Shown: positions 47,219 through 58,131, counted from the first letter of the stretch. The stretch: DNA of 64,000 nucleotides from Trichoplusia ni (GCF_003590095.1 NC_039501.1:2821673-2885672); one strand, 5' to 3'. Made by a program: numbers and translations. Notes: a model not told the origin generated them from the sequence alone.

Positions 47219-47227
47219 ATAGTCTAT

Positions 47228-47285
47228 ACCCCATCTTACCCCAGGGGTATACCCCATCTTACCCTATAGGTGGGGTAAGATGGGG
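47228..47285. repeat. Internal array of the terminal motif
   Basis: Two inverted copies (ACCCCATCTTACCCC and ACCCCATCTTACCCT) are followed by one direct copy (GTGGGGTAAGATGGGG) within 58 bases, so the region can form a hairpin. These match the element's own ends and could be extra transposase-binding sites. Confidence 0.6.
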
Positions 47286-47473
47286 TGATTCAGTTATTTT
47301 TTAAAAGTTTATATTTTTATGAGAAGAACTTATTTTTTTTTGTTTTGACTGATTGTTATTAAAAGAAGAAAGACTGATTATTTAATTAATAAAAGTTCCT
47401 ACGTTGTGCAATTAAAAAAGATGGGTTTTATTTATGAAATACCTTAAGGTCCCCGTCTTACCCCACCTTCCCC

Positions 47474-48368
47474 TAAATTGACGTTAGATATAATTTAATT
47501 TTGCCGTCTTAATTTGTTGTTGACTTTGAGATGATAATTTAATTATTTTGATTATAGTCAAACGAACTCACGATTATTTATTAGTACAGAGTAAGCACGA
47601 ACAGCACGTTTTAAACATGCTTCAAGATTATAGTCAGATTTTAAAAGCCATTTTTATGTATAAATTTTTTTCAGAAGGAAAACTAAATTACCAAAAAAAA
47701 CTTATTAATTCGAGACGTATCGAAGATGCCGAGGAAAAAATGGCCACCCCTCAAATTTATAACTGAACCAAACCTTGCTTAACCTCGAATATTATTATTA
47801 GATTTACAGGCAAAAATAACACGTAAAATTTTCAACAGTCTACCTATCACGTTCTATGAAAAACAGAAAATGTTGAGAAGTAGCCATGCCCATTAGATTA
47901 CAAAAAGCCTTGTTAATTAAAAGCAATCTTATCTAACAAATTCCTTGTAAATCCGAGATGGCACCCTGATGGGATACCGCTTGTCAAGCTTGCCTAGTCC
48001 TTGCACAGTTATATTTTAGACTCACAAATGATTAGCTAACAGGAAGCTTTAATTAGCTATTATAATTAAAATACCTTGTGACGTGTAGCCGTGTGATTCA
48101 CTTGTTTTTGTTTAAAAGTATTTCTTGTTAAAAACAAAAGGAAATGTTAGATGATGGGTAACAAATAGCTGTCAATCGGAACGTGGATTGTGTAGAAGAC
48201 AGAGATTTGGTTAAGGTCTAAAATTAAGTGTAATTTCTAACAGGTAAATTAATCAAACAGGACTGTATTTTTGAAATACGAGTAATCGAGGATAGTCTAC
48301 CTGGATCGGGGAAGTAATTAGAGTTACTCAAGAATGAGAGATTGCAAAATCTATCTTAAATGGAAAAG
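47474..48368. other. Gene-free stretch
   Basis: A 72-codon frame at 47548-47766 has no recognised relative. Otherwise nothing is seen. Confidence 0.35.
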
Positions 48369-48548
48369 ACTGCACCTACTGGGTGCGACTCATCGCGGTT
48401 TCGATCCGTGTGCAGGACAAGTCTTTGTGTGATCCACGAATGCTTATAGATAGCGTTTGGGTGCCATTGTGCATGTGACTTGAATATCTGTGAAACCCCC
48501 CGCGACACAAGGATTAAGTAAATTGCCGAGTGCGGGATATGCTTTTAA
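48369..48548 (+). mobile_element. SINE with Leu/Ser-like head, 5'-degraded copy
   Basis: The B box is altered (GCGGTTTCGATCCGTG). The body GTGTGATCCACGAATGCTTA and the tail CCCCGCGACACAAGGATTAA are clear. Confidence 0.65.
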
Positions 48549-48796
48549 AAAGAATTGTACCACAATATGACAAAATCAGTTGCTCTCTTAAACAAGTAAT
48601 ACATTTTTAAAATACAGATATACCTACTAATTCTTTCTGTAAGTAAGTAATATTAATATTATGCTTCGAGAAGAGCGGAAAACATGTGTCACATACATTT
48701 TTAGCTTCAGTTCATTCTAGAATTGTATTGCTATTCACGTTTCTTTTATCCTTGTTTACTCGATACTAGTGAATCCAGTTGCTAAAAGCATAAAAC

Positions 48797-48900
48797 CTCT
48801 TAAAGCAACATTATTGCAGTTGTGTGAAAGAGATGCCGTTCTACGCCGTTAGCGCGCTGTCTCGCTTCAACAAATATTTAAGAGTTGTCGGTAGACATCT
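48797..48900. repeat. Dyad-symmetric MITE-like repeat C, copy 8
   Basis: TTGCAGTTGTGTGAAAGAGA, GCCGTTCTACGCCG and GCGCGCTGTCTCGCTTCAAC form the two arms. Confidence 0.6.
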
Positions 48901-50781
48901 GATCTCACTATCACATTAGTATGCAGACCACTTATCTGATAAAAACTTCGCATTTTATGACATTTGTTATTGGATACCTGTAACACTTTTCGTCCTGCAT
49001 ATTTACAGTTATAACATCTTTCCTTAAGTTTTGCACTTTTTAGTAAAAAGTTTTTATTAAATGCAGGTATATCTTAGCACGCAAGAAGCAAGCTCGCATT
49101 CTTTTCTCGTCACTATTCGTTCGTTAAAATGCAGAAATGTTGATTTAAAGTTTAAACTACTCACAACCATGCCAAGTTTAACTATCTAGGTTCACATCTA
49201 ACCTTATTTCAGTTAAACGAACTATAAAATCAGTTCTAAGTCAAACTTAACTCATATCTTGGAAATAACCGTTCCTCGAATGTATTTCATTCATAAAACT
49301 TGTTAGCACGTCACATAAAAAATATACGTCACGATTTTTACAATCGTACTCAGTTCACCGTAAAAGTAGCCGCTTTTATTCTTATTTGTATGGCCATAGA
49401 GTCTATTTTCGCATGCGATTTTGATAATATTACGTAAGTAAGTATGGTAGCGTTTAATTGGTACTATTTTGCCTTGTTCGTGATTCATCGTCAGTCGCTC
49501 GTCTAAGGAGGACGAGTAACGCTCGCCGCCATTTTTGTTTATATTTTTTTTAAACTTCGCGTGTGTCATGTGCACATATCGTTCAGCCTATATTTGAATT
49601 TCGTGGTCGACTTTAGTGTGTTCTCTAAGTGTTTTCTGATTATTGTGAGTGTTTTAATATTGTGAATGGATTTGATGCAGTTGTGATATTTAAAAGGTAA
49701 AATATCTTTTATACGTTTGTTTTTAGGCCGTTTTAAAGTTTTCTAATGTTGAAACTTAGTTTAAAGCGACCTCTATTTATTAGAATTCAATTTTGTAGGT
49801 ATTGATTCAGTAAATATATTTTATTAATTCCCACTACCAAAATAATAATTTATCAAATAAATTATTAAACCTAAATTAAAAAAACGATCTTTTAAAAGAT
49901 TTTCGTCAGTTATTCTTGTCCATTCTCCATTCAAAAACTAACAATTCAATTTTCAAGTTGGTAGGTGTCAAAAGTTTATTCAGACTCAACTCCAATATGT
50001 TATCGCGATGGTATTTTGCATACAGATGGCAATTCCAAGGATTGTCATCATGTTCCTTAGTGCCAATATAAGTACCGTTAAAGTGTCAGCTCACTTCGAG
50101 ATGTCATGTAGATGTATGCAGTCGACAGGCTGTATGACTGGTATGTCAGACTTGAGCTTTCCAATGTAGTCGATTTTTAAATTGAAGCAGAAATGTCGAT
50201 ACGAAACTTATTAGTTGTCAACGTTATCAAAATGTTTAAAAATAATATCCTTATTAGGGACAATTAGACAAAAAAAATATTATATTTGTACGGGTTGATG
50301 ATATAATAATAATTAATAATTTTATTATGAGGCTACTAAGGTTCATAGACCTTATAGACTGACATCAATATTTTATAGTTGTTAACATATACGTTACCAA
50401 TCAACCAAATTATAAACGCAATTATAAGAATAAACGAAAAAAAATCGTAGGAATTCCTTATGAAAATACGTATTAGAATTACAAGTGAAGTGCTGAAATT
50501 ATACTTAACGACTTCAGATTTATTAAATGAGAATTAATTATTGTGAAATCTCAATCAAATGATTTTTATTTCAATGGATATTTAGCAATAAAATGACAGA
50601 TATAATCTTCGTACGTCCTTGCAATAGAGACCAAATTACTCATAAACTAAACAACAAAAACTAGTAATAAGATAGTTACACTTTTAACCCAATTACGGGT
50701 TATTCCACACTGCGGTTAATTCTACCGCAGTTTCCACAAAATAACTTACTTCGACAATATAATTCATTATTTATTTAGTTA
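48901..50781. other. Gene-free stretch, possible first exon inside
   Basis: Apart from the weak promoter/first-exon candidate listed next, nothing is recognised. Confidence 0.35.
49480..49697 (+). promoter_or_regulatory. Weak promoter / non-coding first exon candidate
   Basis: A GC-richer patch with CGCCGCCATTTTTG is followed by a TCAG initiator-like word and a GGTCGAC word. A U/G-rich leader-like stretch then ends in a plausible splice donor (AAAAG|GTAAAA at about 49696). This layout resembles insect 5' UTR exons, but no downstream coding exon is visible. Confidence 0.2.
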
Positions 50782-51014
50782 CTAGCTGTTGTCCGCGACT
50801 TCGTCCACGTAGGTAGTTAGAATTTTCCGCGTTTTTTCAAATTTTCCATTGTATCTTCGCTCCTATTAGTCGCAGCTTGATGTTATATAGCCTAAAGCCT
50901 TCCTTGATTAATGGTCTATTCAACACAAAAATATTTTTTCAATTCGAACCAGGAGTTCCTGAGATTAGCGCGTTCAAACAAACAAACTCTTCAGCTTTAT
51001 ATATTAAGTATAGA
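50782..51014 (-). mobile_element. Helitron-like non-autonomous element, family A, copy 8
   Basis: On the minus strand it starts TCTATACTTAATATATAAAG and ends GCGGACAACAGCTAG with host A and T at the junctions. Its interior shares the deletion seen in copy 5 (33738), so the two belong to one subfamily. Confidence 0.75.
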
Positions 51015-51244
51015 TTGAAATCCGGAAGGTCGTTATTCTACTAGAAATGACGTCACCCACTTGTAAGGTAAAACGTAAAATACTATAAATGATTCTCACA
51101 TGACATCATCATTACCGTAAATCTTAAGACCAATAATTTAGTACCTTTTTACGGGATATATTTACATTGAAAAGAGTAACTTATGGATTTTGAATGTCTT
51201 ACCTTTATAATATGAATAACATTTTGAAACAAGCATCTAGAGCG

Positions 51245-51305
51245 CCATTACTGAAACGTTTTAAAAGTGCCTTGGAAAAGGCCTACTTGATATAAATCTT
51301 TTGGT
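51245..51305 (+). repeat. Retroelement 3'-end fragment
   Basis: The segment AACGTTTTAAAAGTGCCTTG ... GATATAAATCTTTTGG matches the piece nested in repeat D at 34165-34235. It ends near an AATAAA-like word. Confidence 0.4.
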
Positions 51306-51476
51306 TAACCCACTTTCCGATACATAACACAATAGAGAAAAAAAACCATACGTAATTATACTCCAAACAATTTTATTATAAGGATATTTTAATACTTATC
51401 CTGTACATTTCCCAAACTAATTAAATAACAAAATAACCTCCACATTATCCATAGTGTACTATAGTAATACATAATA

Positions 51477-51681
51477 CTAGCTTTTCGCCCGCGGCTTCGC
51501 TCGCGTCGATGTCGTTTATATCGCGTTTAGAAGAGAACTCTTCAAAAGTCCGGGATAAAAACTATCCTATATTCTTTCTCAAGGTCAACCCTATCTCTGT
51601 ACCAAAAATCATTTCAGTGGTTTAGACGTGAAAGCGTATCAGACAGATGGAGTTACTTTCACATTAAAATATTAGTAGGGA
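51477..51681 (-). mobile_element. Helitron-like non-autonomous element, family B, copy 2
   Basis: On the minus strand it begins TCCCTACTAATATTTTAATG after a host A and ends CCGCGGGCGAAAAGCTAG before a host T. The perfect CCGCGG word supports the terminal hairpin. The interior has a small deletion around the AAATCGGTTCAG segment. Confidence 0.8.
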
Positions 51682-51682
51682 T

Positions 51683-52077
51683 GTTGCACCTATTCAGCAC
51701 ATGGAGTGCAATAAAAGTATTGAGTATAAAATAATTTAAAAACAACCATTATAACTTCTCGAAGTTTAGCTTGGCAGAGGTTTACGTAAGAGGTACACGA
51801 CAAGGAAAGCCGTTTCCTCATCGTACCACCATTGTCTGAAGTCTGATGCAAGCAGCCCTCAGGGTCTAGGCAGACCGGCATTAACCTACTGGGTGGGCTT
51901 TGATACGTCTAGACAACGAATCATAAGTATTTATTATCTTTATTTAAAGATTTTACTATTTAAAATACTAATCAAATTGATGACATATATACATACTCAT
52001 ACAGAAAAATATATAAAATTAAGGAACACATAGACAAAAATAACATTAAAAACAAAACAAAAACAACGTTAAATAAA
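51683..52077. other. Gene-free stretch
   Basis: A GC-richer part at 51770-51895 could be a further dispersed repeat, but I see no second copy in the window. Confidence 0.3.
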
Positions 52078-52432
52078 ACCCCCGCGACACAAGGATTAAA
52101 TTCCTCAACGTTTGAGTCGTGTTTCAAAGAAAACATAAAAATAAAATGAAGTTATAAAATATGTATTCGTTAGTTTATAAGTTTAATATTTGTACACCAG
52201 TAATGGTAGAATACAAGATACTAATAAATCTTTACTTAATTTGTTATATTTGTACGCCTTCATGGCAAAACATAGCGCTCCTTATGTATCTTTAACACCA
52301 GCATTTAATGTACCTATGTTTAACAAATAAATATTCTTGATTCTTGATTCTTGATATACACCTTAATGTACTGTTTTCTAACAAATAAATTTATCTTTCT
52401 TTCTTTCTTTCTTTTATATTTAATAAATTTCA
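52078..52432 (+). repeat. Cluster of SINE tail and LINE 3' ends
   Basis: It begins with the SINE tail words CCCCGCGACACAAGGATTAA. Next come TTTGTACGCCTTCATGGCA and an ATTTAATGTACCTATGTTTAAC block ending in AACAAATAAATATTC with a (TTGATTC)n tail. A second, related end follows (TTAATGTACTG ... AACAAATAAATTTATC) with a (TTTC)n tail. Short tandem tails after an AATAAA-like word are typical of LINE 3' ends. No coding part remains. Confidence 0.55.
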
Positions 52433-52570
52433 TAGAAAGTAAAAAATCGCATTCAAATACAAAATTCAATATTGAGTAGGTCAAGTGACATTGAGTGTGC
52501 TCAACAAATCTTTACTCTAGACTAAAGAAAAAAAAATCTGTTAGGAGACAAACAAAATTGTTTTCTTTAA

Positions 52571-52750
52571 AGGACTCCCGCTAATCACTTAGATTCTTGT
52601 GTCGCGGGGCTTTCACAAATATTCAAGAAACATGCACAAGACTCCCAGTCTTAGGACAAGTATTCGTAGATCGCACAATTTCTTGGTTTTAGCGGGGATC
52701 GAACCTGCGACGTCCTGCGACGTCAACCACTCTGCTATAAGAGATTGACA
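52571..52750 (-). mobile_element. SINE with Leu/Ser-like head, degraded inverted copy
   Basis: On the minus strand the B box region GCAGGTTCGATCCCCGC and the tail GCCCCGCGACACAAGAATCT are present. The A box is weak. Confidence 0.6.
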
Positions 52751-53012
52751 GACACAGGGATGTAAAGCTATTCGGTAAATTAGTCGATTAGTATACAAGG
52801 TGTGTCAATTACGACTGGTATGCTAATTCGCATATTTGCTGACGAATAAGCATTGTGTACAAATAATGTCTGATAAAATTATCGTCAATAATGACGTTAT
52901 CGATTATACTTATATCGATTTGTCACCATTCTAATTCTGATCACCTTCAAAGTAAGCAAGAAAACAAAAACATCTATCAATAACTTTATTATTGCCTTAG
53001 AGCCAGCTTTCA

Positions 53013-53217
53013 TCCCTACTAATATTATAAATGCGAAAGTAACTCTGTCTGTCTGTTACGCTTTCACGTCTAAACCACGAAACTGATTTTAATGAAATTT
53101 GGTACAGAGATAGAGTTGACCTAGAGAAAGAACATAGGATAGAAGAGAGGAGAAAAGAACATTGGAATCGCGATATAACCGACCTCGACGCCGGCGAAGC
53201 CGCGGGCGAAAAGCTAG
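53013..53217 (+). mobile_element. Helitron-like non-autonomous element, family B, copy 3
   Basis: It starts TCCCTACTAATATTATAAAT after a host A and ends CCGCGGGCGAAAAGCTAG. The base after CTAG is A rather than the usual T. The interior matches copies 1 and 2, including GAAATTTGGTACAGAGATAG. Confidence 0.8.
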
Positions 53218-54389
53218 AAGACAGTCAGATCAGTCTTGTCCTTACAATTGTTGTTGTCAATGAGCACTGGCCTTTATAAATACTAATAAATTATAAATTC
53301 AGAACGCATGGCATCAATCAAAATGTAAGCGCGTATCACAAGCACAGTATGTCACTTGTATCGTAAAACAAGTAATAATTATTATCGTACGATGACATTA
53401 AAACCTCGGAACTGACTGTCATATACAATATGACATCCTGCTCAATTACCAGTCCATTTTAAACCTTAACGTCTAGTTATACGGATGAAATTGAATGAAG
53501 TTGATGTAATGACTCACATTTGTTTCCAAACAATCGTTTCAGACTAGACATACAGTCGCATTTTAATGTGTATCGTGTTCGGCTGATGCGAGGCGTTGCC
53601 TAATCGAATAGTTTTTGCCGATTTAAACCTTACTCGATAAGTGTAATCATCTTTAAAAAGGTCAAAAGCCTTTGAAAAAAATTGTTTTAACTTTAGGCAA
53701 CTTTTTGTAAGTTGCCGGTGACCTTTAAATAAATTAATATCTAGCTTTTATCTTTTTGAATAAAACGAATGTCAGATTGACGTCTTAAGACAGGACGAGT
53801 TTAAGAGTCATGTTTACAACTTTCAATAGAATAACAGACGTAACCTTTTAAAATACACGTTTTCGAACGCTTCCTAAAAATATCGATTGCGTAATAAAAG
53901 TGTAATCGATTACGAATATCGATAAACTTAGTCGAGTGGCACATCTCTAGTTTATCAGATTTCTGTGTTAGGTTAGCGTCGTGGACTAGTTTTGCAATAA
54001 TACTTACTTACTTGAAAAGGATTTCCTTTTAACAATGTTTATGACGGTGAAGTAAGGAAATTCATTATGAAATCTTAAATGATAATCGGATAATTATAAA
54101 TGTAGAGATAACTTTCCTTTTACATAACTCTTAAGTGGAGTTATGGTATTTATTATTTAGTCCAATTATAAGCCTGCGCTTAGCATAGATCTGTTGGAAA
54201 TAAATTATGTATCTTCCCACGTTTTTATTCACTCACTTTCTTGTTTGTTTGTTTGTCGTTCCGGTTGGATTTTTGAAACACTCCCCGAAGCAGGCCGAAA
54301 TTTTTAAGGTAGCTTCAAACCCGATGACAATGCAGTTTAGAACTGTAAAAACGTGGGTTTTAAGATAAAACTGGCTTCGAGGAGGTTGT
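53218..54389. other. Gene-free stretch
   Basis: No gene or repeat is recognised. The sequence is AT-rich. Confidence 0.35.
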
Positions 54390-54481
54390 TGCGAGCAGCC
54401 GAAGATAAATCTCGATAGCGTACTATTGGGGAGGCCTATGTCCAGCAGTGGACGACTATAGGCTGATGATGATGATGATAA
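54390..54481 (+). repeat. LINE 3' tail with (GAT)n
   Basis: A GGGGAGGCCTATGTCCAGCA word followed by GTGGACGACTATAGGCTGAT and a GATGATGATGAT run is a classic 3' end of lepidopteran non-LTR retrotransposons. The rest of the element is absent. Confidence 0.65.
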
Positions 54482-54677
54482 AACTGGGTTCTAATTCGTT
54501 TTTTCTGCTGAGCAATAGCTTCTTATCATATTATTATGGAGAAGGAATAAGCATGCTCACTCAATATTGGGCTCGTGATTTTAGGTTCCGACTGTTTGAC
54601 TCTATCAAAATGTACCTTTCATTAATTGCCAGTGGTATCTTCTTAAAAAATGTTGTTGAAATCATGCAAATTTCATA

Positions 54678-54750
54678 AAGGTCGTTAGTGTTCAAACCAG
54701 TGACCTCGTACCCATATACCCGTTCATTGAACCTCCAAGCCATCACGACA
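54678..54750 (-). repeat. tRNA-like SINE head next to piggyBac insertion
   Basis: On the minus strand TGGCTTGGAGGTTCAATG resembles an A box and GGTCACTGGTTTGAACAC a B box, spaced as in a tRNA-derived SINE. If so, piggyBac element 2 inserted at the TTAA just before this head. The rest of the SINE is not evident. Confidence 0.35.
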
Positions 54751-54754
54751 TTAA

Positions 54755-54789
54755 CCCTAGAAAGATAGTCTGCGTAAAATTGACGCATG
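54755..54789 (+). repeat. Left TIR, 3-bp spacer and internal repeat of piggyBac
   Basis: The 13-bp TIR, spacer GTC and 19-bp internal repeat are all intact. This is the transposase recognition end. Confidence 0.95.
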
Positions 54790-55083
54790 CATTCTTGAAA
54801 TATTGCTCTCTCTTTCTAAATAGCGCGAATCCGTCGCTGTGCGTTTAGGACATCTCAGTCGCCGCTTGGAGCTCCCGTGAGGCGTGCTTGTCAATGCGGT
54901 AAGTGTCACTGATTTTGAACTATAACGACCGCGTGAGTCAAAATGACGCATGATTATCTTTTACGTGACTTTTAAGATTTAACTCATACGATAATTATAT
55001 TGTTATTTCATGTTCTACTTACGTGATAAACTTATTATATATATATTTTCTTGTTATAGATATCGTGACTAATATATAATAAA

Positions 55084-56865
55084 ATGGGTAGTTCTTTAGA
55101 CGATGAGCATATCCTCTCTGCTCTTCTGCAAAGCGATGACGAGCTTGTTGGTGAGGATTCTGACAGTGAAATATCAGATCACGTAAGTGAAGATGACGTC
55201 CAGAGCGATACAGAAGAAGCGTTATAGATGAGGTACATGAAGTGCAGCCAACGTCAAGCGGTAGTGAAATTTAGACGAACAAAATGTTATTGAACAACCA
55301 GGTTCTTCATTGGCTTCTAACAAAATCTTGACCTTGCCACAGAGGACTATTAGAGGTAAGAATAAACATTGTTGGTCAACTTCAAAGTCCACGAGGCGTA
55401 GCCGAGTCTCTGCACTGAACATTGTCAGATCTCAAAGAGGTCCGACGCGTATGTGCCGCAATATATATGACCCACTTTTATGCTTCAAACTATTTTTTAC
55501 TGATGAGATAATTTCGGAAATTGTAAAATGGACAAATGCTGAGATATCATTGAAACGTCGGGAATCTATGACAGGTGCTACATTTCGTGACACGAATGAA
55601 GATGAAATCTATGCTTTCTTTGGTATTCTGGTAATGACAGCAGTGAGAAAAGATAACCACATGTCCACAGATGACCTCTTTGATCGATCTTTGTCAATGG
55701 TGTACGTCTCTGTAATGAGTCGTGATCGTTTTGATTTTTTGATACGATGTCTTAGAATGGATGACAAAAGTATACGGCCCACACTTCGAGAAAACGATGT
55801 ATTTACTCCTGTTAGAAAAATATGGGATCTCTTTATCCATCAGTGCATACAAAATTACACTCCAGGGGCTCATTTGACCATAGATGAACAGTTACTGGTT
55901 TTAGAGGACGGTGTCCGTTTAGGATGTATATCCCAAACAAGCCAAGTAAGTATGGAATAAAAATCCTCATGATGTGTGACAGTGGTACAAAGTATATGAT
56001 AAATGGAATGCCTTATTTGGGAAGAGGAACACAGACCAAGGAGTACCACTCGGTGAATACTACGTGAAGGAGTTATCAAAGCCTGTGCACGGTAGTTGTC
56101 GTAATATTACGTGTGACAATTGGTTCACCTCAATTCCCTTTGGCAAAAAACTTACTACAAGAACCGTATAAGTTAACCATTGTGGGAACCGTGCGATCAA
56201 ACAAACGCGAGATACCGGAAGTACTGAAAAACAGTCGCTCCAGGCCAGTGGGAACATCGATGTTTTGTTTTGACGGACCCCTTACTCTCGTCTCATATAA
56301 ACCGAAGCCAGCTAAGATGGTATACTTATTATCATCTTGTGATGAGGATGCTTCTATCAACGAAAGTACCGGTAAACCGCAAATGGTTATGTATTATAAT
56401 CAAACTAAAGGCGGAGTGGACACGCTAGACCAAATGTGTTCTGTGATGACCTGCAGTAGGAAGACGAATAGGTGGCCTATGGCATTATTGTACGGAATGA
56501 TAAACATTGCCTGCATAAATTCTTTTATTATATACAGCCATAATGTCAGTAGCAAGGGAGAAAAGGTTCAAAGTCGCAAAAAATTTATGAGAAACCTTTA
56601 CATGAGCCTGACGTCATCGTTTATGCGTAAGCGTTTAGAAGCTCCTACTTTGAAGAGATATTTGCGCGATAATATCTCTAATATTTTGCCAAATGAAGTG
56701 CCTGGTACATCAGATGACAGTACTGAAGAGCCAGTAACGAAAAAACGTACTTACTGTACTTACTGCCCCTCTAAAATAAGGCGAAAGGCAAATGCATCGT
56801 GCAAAAAATGCAAAAAAGTTATTTGTCGAGAGCATAATATTGATATGTGCCAAAGTTGTTTCTGA
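55084..56865 (+). pseudogene. piggyBac transposase with five one-base indels
   Basis: The reading begins ATGGGTAGTTCT and ends in TGA after a Cys-rich C-terminus (CTYC ... MCQSCF). It should be 594 codons, the usual length. The frame is open for 47 codons to a TAG at 55225. Base loss at about 55222 and again at about 55270 puts the frame on to 55896. A third loss there follows the first catalytic Asp (55883-55885). A fourth loss is at about 56040, and one extra T at about 56134 restores the last frame. Allowing for these, the three catalytic aspartates fall exactly at residues 268, 346 (56115-56117) and 447 (56419-56421, in KGGVDTLDQ). A net change of -3 matches the measured 1782 nt. As sequenced it cannot make full transposase. 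The indels are the main difference from the known gene, which points to sequencing error or very recent decay. Confidence 0.93.
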
Positions 56866-57036
56866 CTGACTAATAAGTATAATTTGTTTCTATTATGTAT
56901 AAGTTAAGCTAATTACTTATTTTATAATACAACATGACTGTTTTTAAAGTACAAAATAAGTTTATTTTTGTAAAAGAGAGAATGTTTAAAAGTTTTGTTA
57001 CTTTATAGAAGAAATTTTGAGTTTTTGTTTTTTTTT

Positions 57037-57050
57037 AATAAATAAATAAA
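57037..57050 (+). terminator. Candidate poly(A) signals of piggyBac
   Basis: Overlapping AATAAA words follow the stop codon by about 170 bases, inside the element and before the right internal repeat. Confidence 0.5.
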
Positions 57051-57162
57051 CATAAATAAATAGTTTGTTGAATTTATTATTAGTATGTAAGTGTAAATAT
57101 AATAAAACTTAATATCTATTCAAATTAATAAATAAACCTCGATATACAGACCGATAAAAACA

Positions 57163-57225
57163 CATGCGTCAATTTTACGCATGATTATCTTTAACGTACG
57201 TCACAATATGATTATCTTTCTAGGG
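57163..57225 (-). repeat. Right internal repeat, 31-bp spacer and TIR of piggyBac
   Basis: The 19-bp internal repeat (57163-57181) is separated by 31 bp from the 13-bp TIR (57213-57225). Both match the left end in inverted orientation. Confidence 0.95.
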
Positions 57226-57229
57226 TTAA

Positions 57230-58131
57230 GTAAATTAGAGAACTACCATAAACAGGTTTAAAAAGCATGAAACTGTTTTTATTCATAACTATGAAAAAAA
57301 CTATAATTACTTGTCGATAAAAAAGTAATCGTTAACGTATAACACTAATGTCAATGATTAATAAATTGTTTTTAGGATTCCGTGGATAAAAAGTTTCTTA
57401 CAAATCCTTTATAATAATTAAATTTTGTTTTCAAATCGATGGTCTTCTATGGGTTTTAGTGGCGATTCTTTTTACCATTTTTACGCGTTTATTAAACTAA
57501 ACCTACCTTTAAATATTGTGTAGGATGTGCAAGTGAAAAAGCTCTTGATTTTTCAATAACATATTACCTGATCTAACAGAGCAACTGTGCTCTGCTCCTA
57601 GTTAACAATTTACAAAAATATTTTTTTATGCTATATCTAACCAGTTCACAATAATGACTAAGTGATCTCAACAAAAAATATTCATCATGTATAACTGGCA
57701 TTACGATTCTTTTTTTAAAATTCAATTTATTACAGAACCAAGCCAAACCGCCACTTGACCGTTCCAACGTTTTTTAATGTCAAGAACGTTCGGAAACGGT
57801 GTTAAGTATAATACATTATACAAATTATCCGTAAAAAATCGTCTTTTGTGGCTAAAACGGCACTCTGCACTTAGCTTCGTTAATTAACATAAAATTATGC
57901 TTGTGTCATCATAAATCAGTCTTACATTTGACTGAGGAGACTGTTTTATCGGTTTGTAATATTTTGCTATTAAAAACACAGTTTTCATTTTATTTAGGTC
58001 GCTACGGTACTTGTGTGCTAGAACTTTGCTCATAATATTGGTATATTTTAATGTATGTGATATAAAACACTGGGTTTTAGTTTTAGTCTCATCTTACGGC
58101 ATGACTTTTGAAATTTATCTAGCAATGAGGT
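57230..58131. other. Right flank of piggyBac, gene-free
   Basis: AT-rich sequence with nothing recognised. It does not continue the SINE-like head seen on the left flank in any clear way. Confidence 0.35.

Larger units (their letters stand above)
46181..47473 (+). mobile_element. pogo/Tigger-like DNA transposon, internally deleted
   Basis: Inverted ends of about 22 bp (GGAAGGTGGGGTAAGACGGGG and its reverse) are flanked by TA on both sides, as expected for the Tc1/mariner-pogo group. The outermost base differs between the ends. Only the C-terminal part of a transposase remains inside (see 46744-47218), and the DDE catalytic region is missing. The GGGGTAAGATGGGG motif recurs internally at about 46208, 46572, 47228, 47250 and 47270 in both orientations, an unusually dense array for such an element. 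A short exon-like ATG|GTAAGT near the left end looks like the remnant of a 5' exon. Confidence 0.75.
54751..57229 (+). mobile_element. piggyBac (IFP2-type) DNA transposon
   Basis: The element body (54755-57225, 2471 bp) is flanked by TTAA at 54751-54754 and 57226-57229. The ends carry the canonical 13-bp TIR CCCTAGAAAGATA (54755-54767 and, inverted, 57213-57225). The 19-bp internal repeat TGCGTAAAATTGACGCATG sits 3 bp inside at the left (54771-54789) and 31 bp inside at the right (57163-57181). That asymmetric spacing is diagnostic of the Trichoplusia ni piggyBac. Length, UTRs and coding sequence also agree with that element as I remember it, with only a few substitutions. The insertion therefore looks very young or horizontally acquired. 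The transposase frame is broken by small indels, described with the gene. Confidence 0.95.

Noticed and set aside
52395..52413. (TTTC)n and other microsatellites (18353-18366, 17388-17403) as independent features
   Set aside because: They are tails or internal parts of the LINE ends, the dyad repeat and a Helitron-like element already listed.
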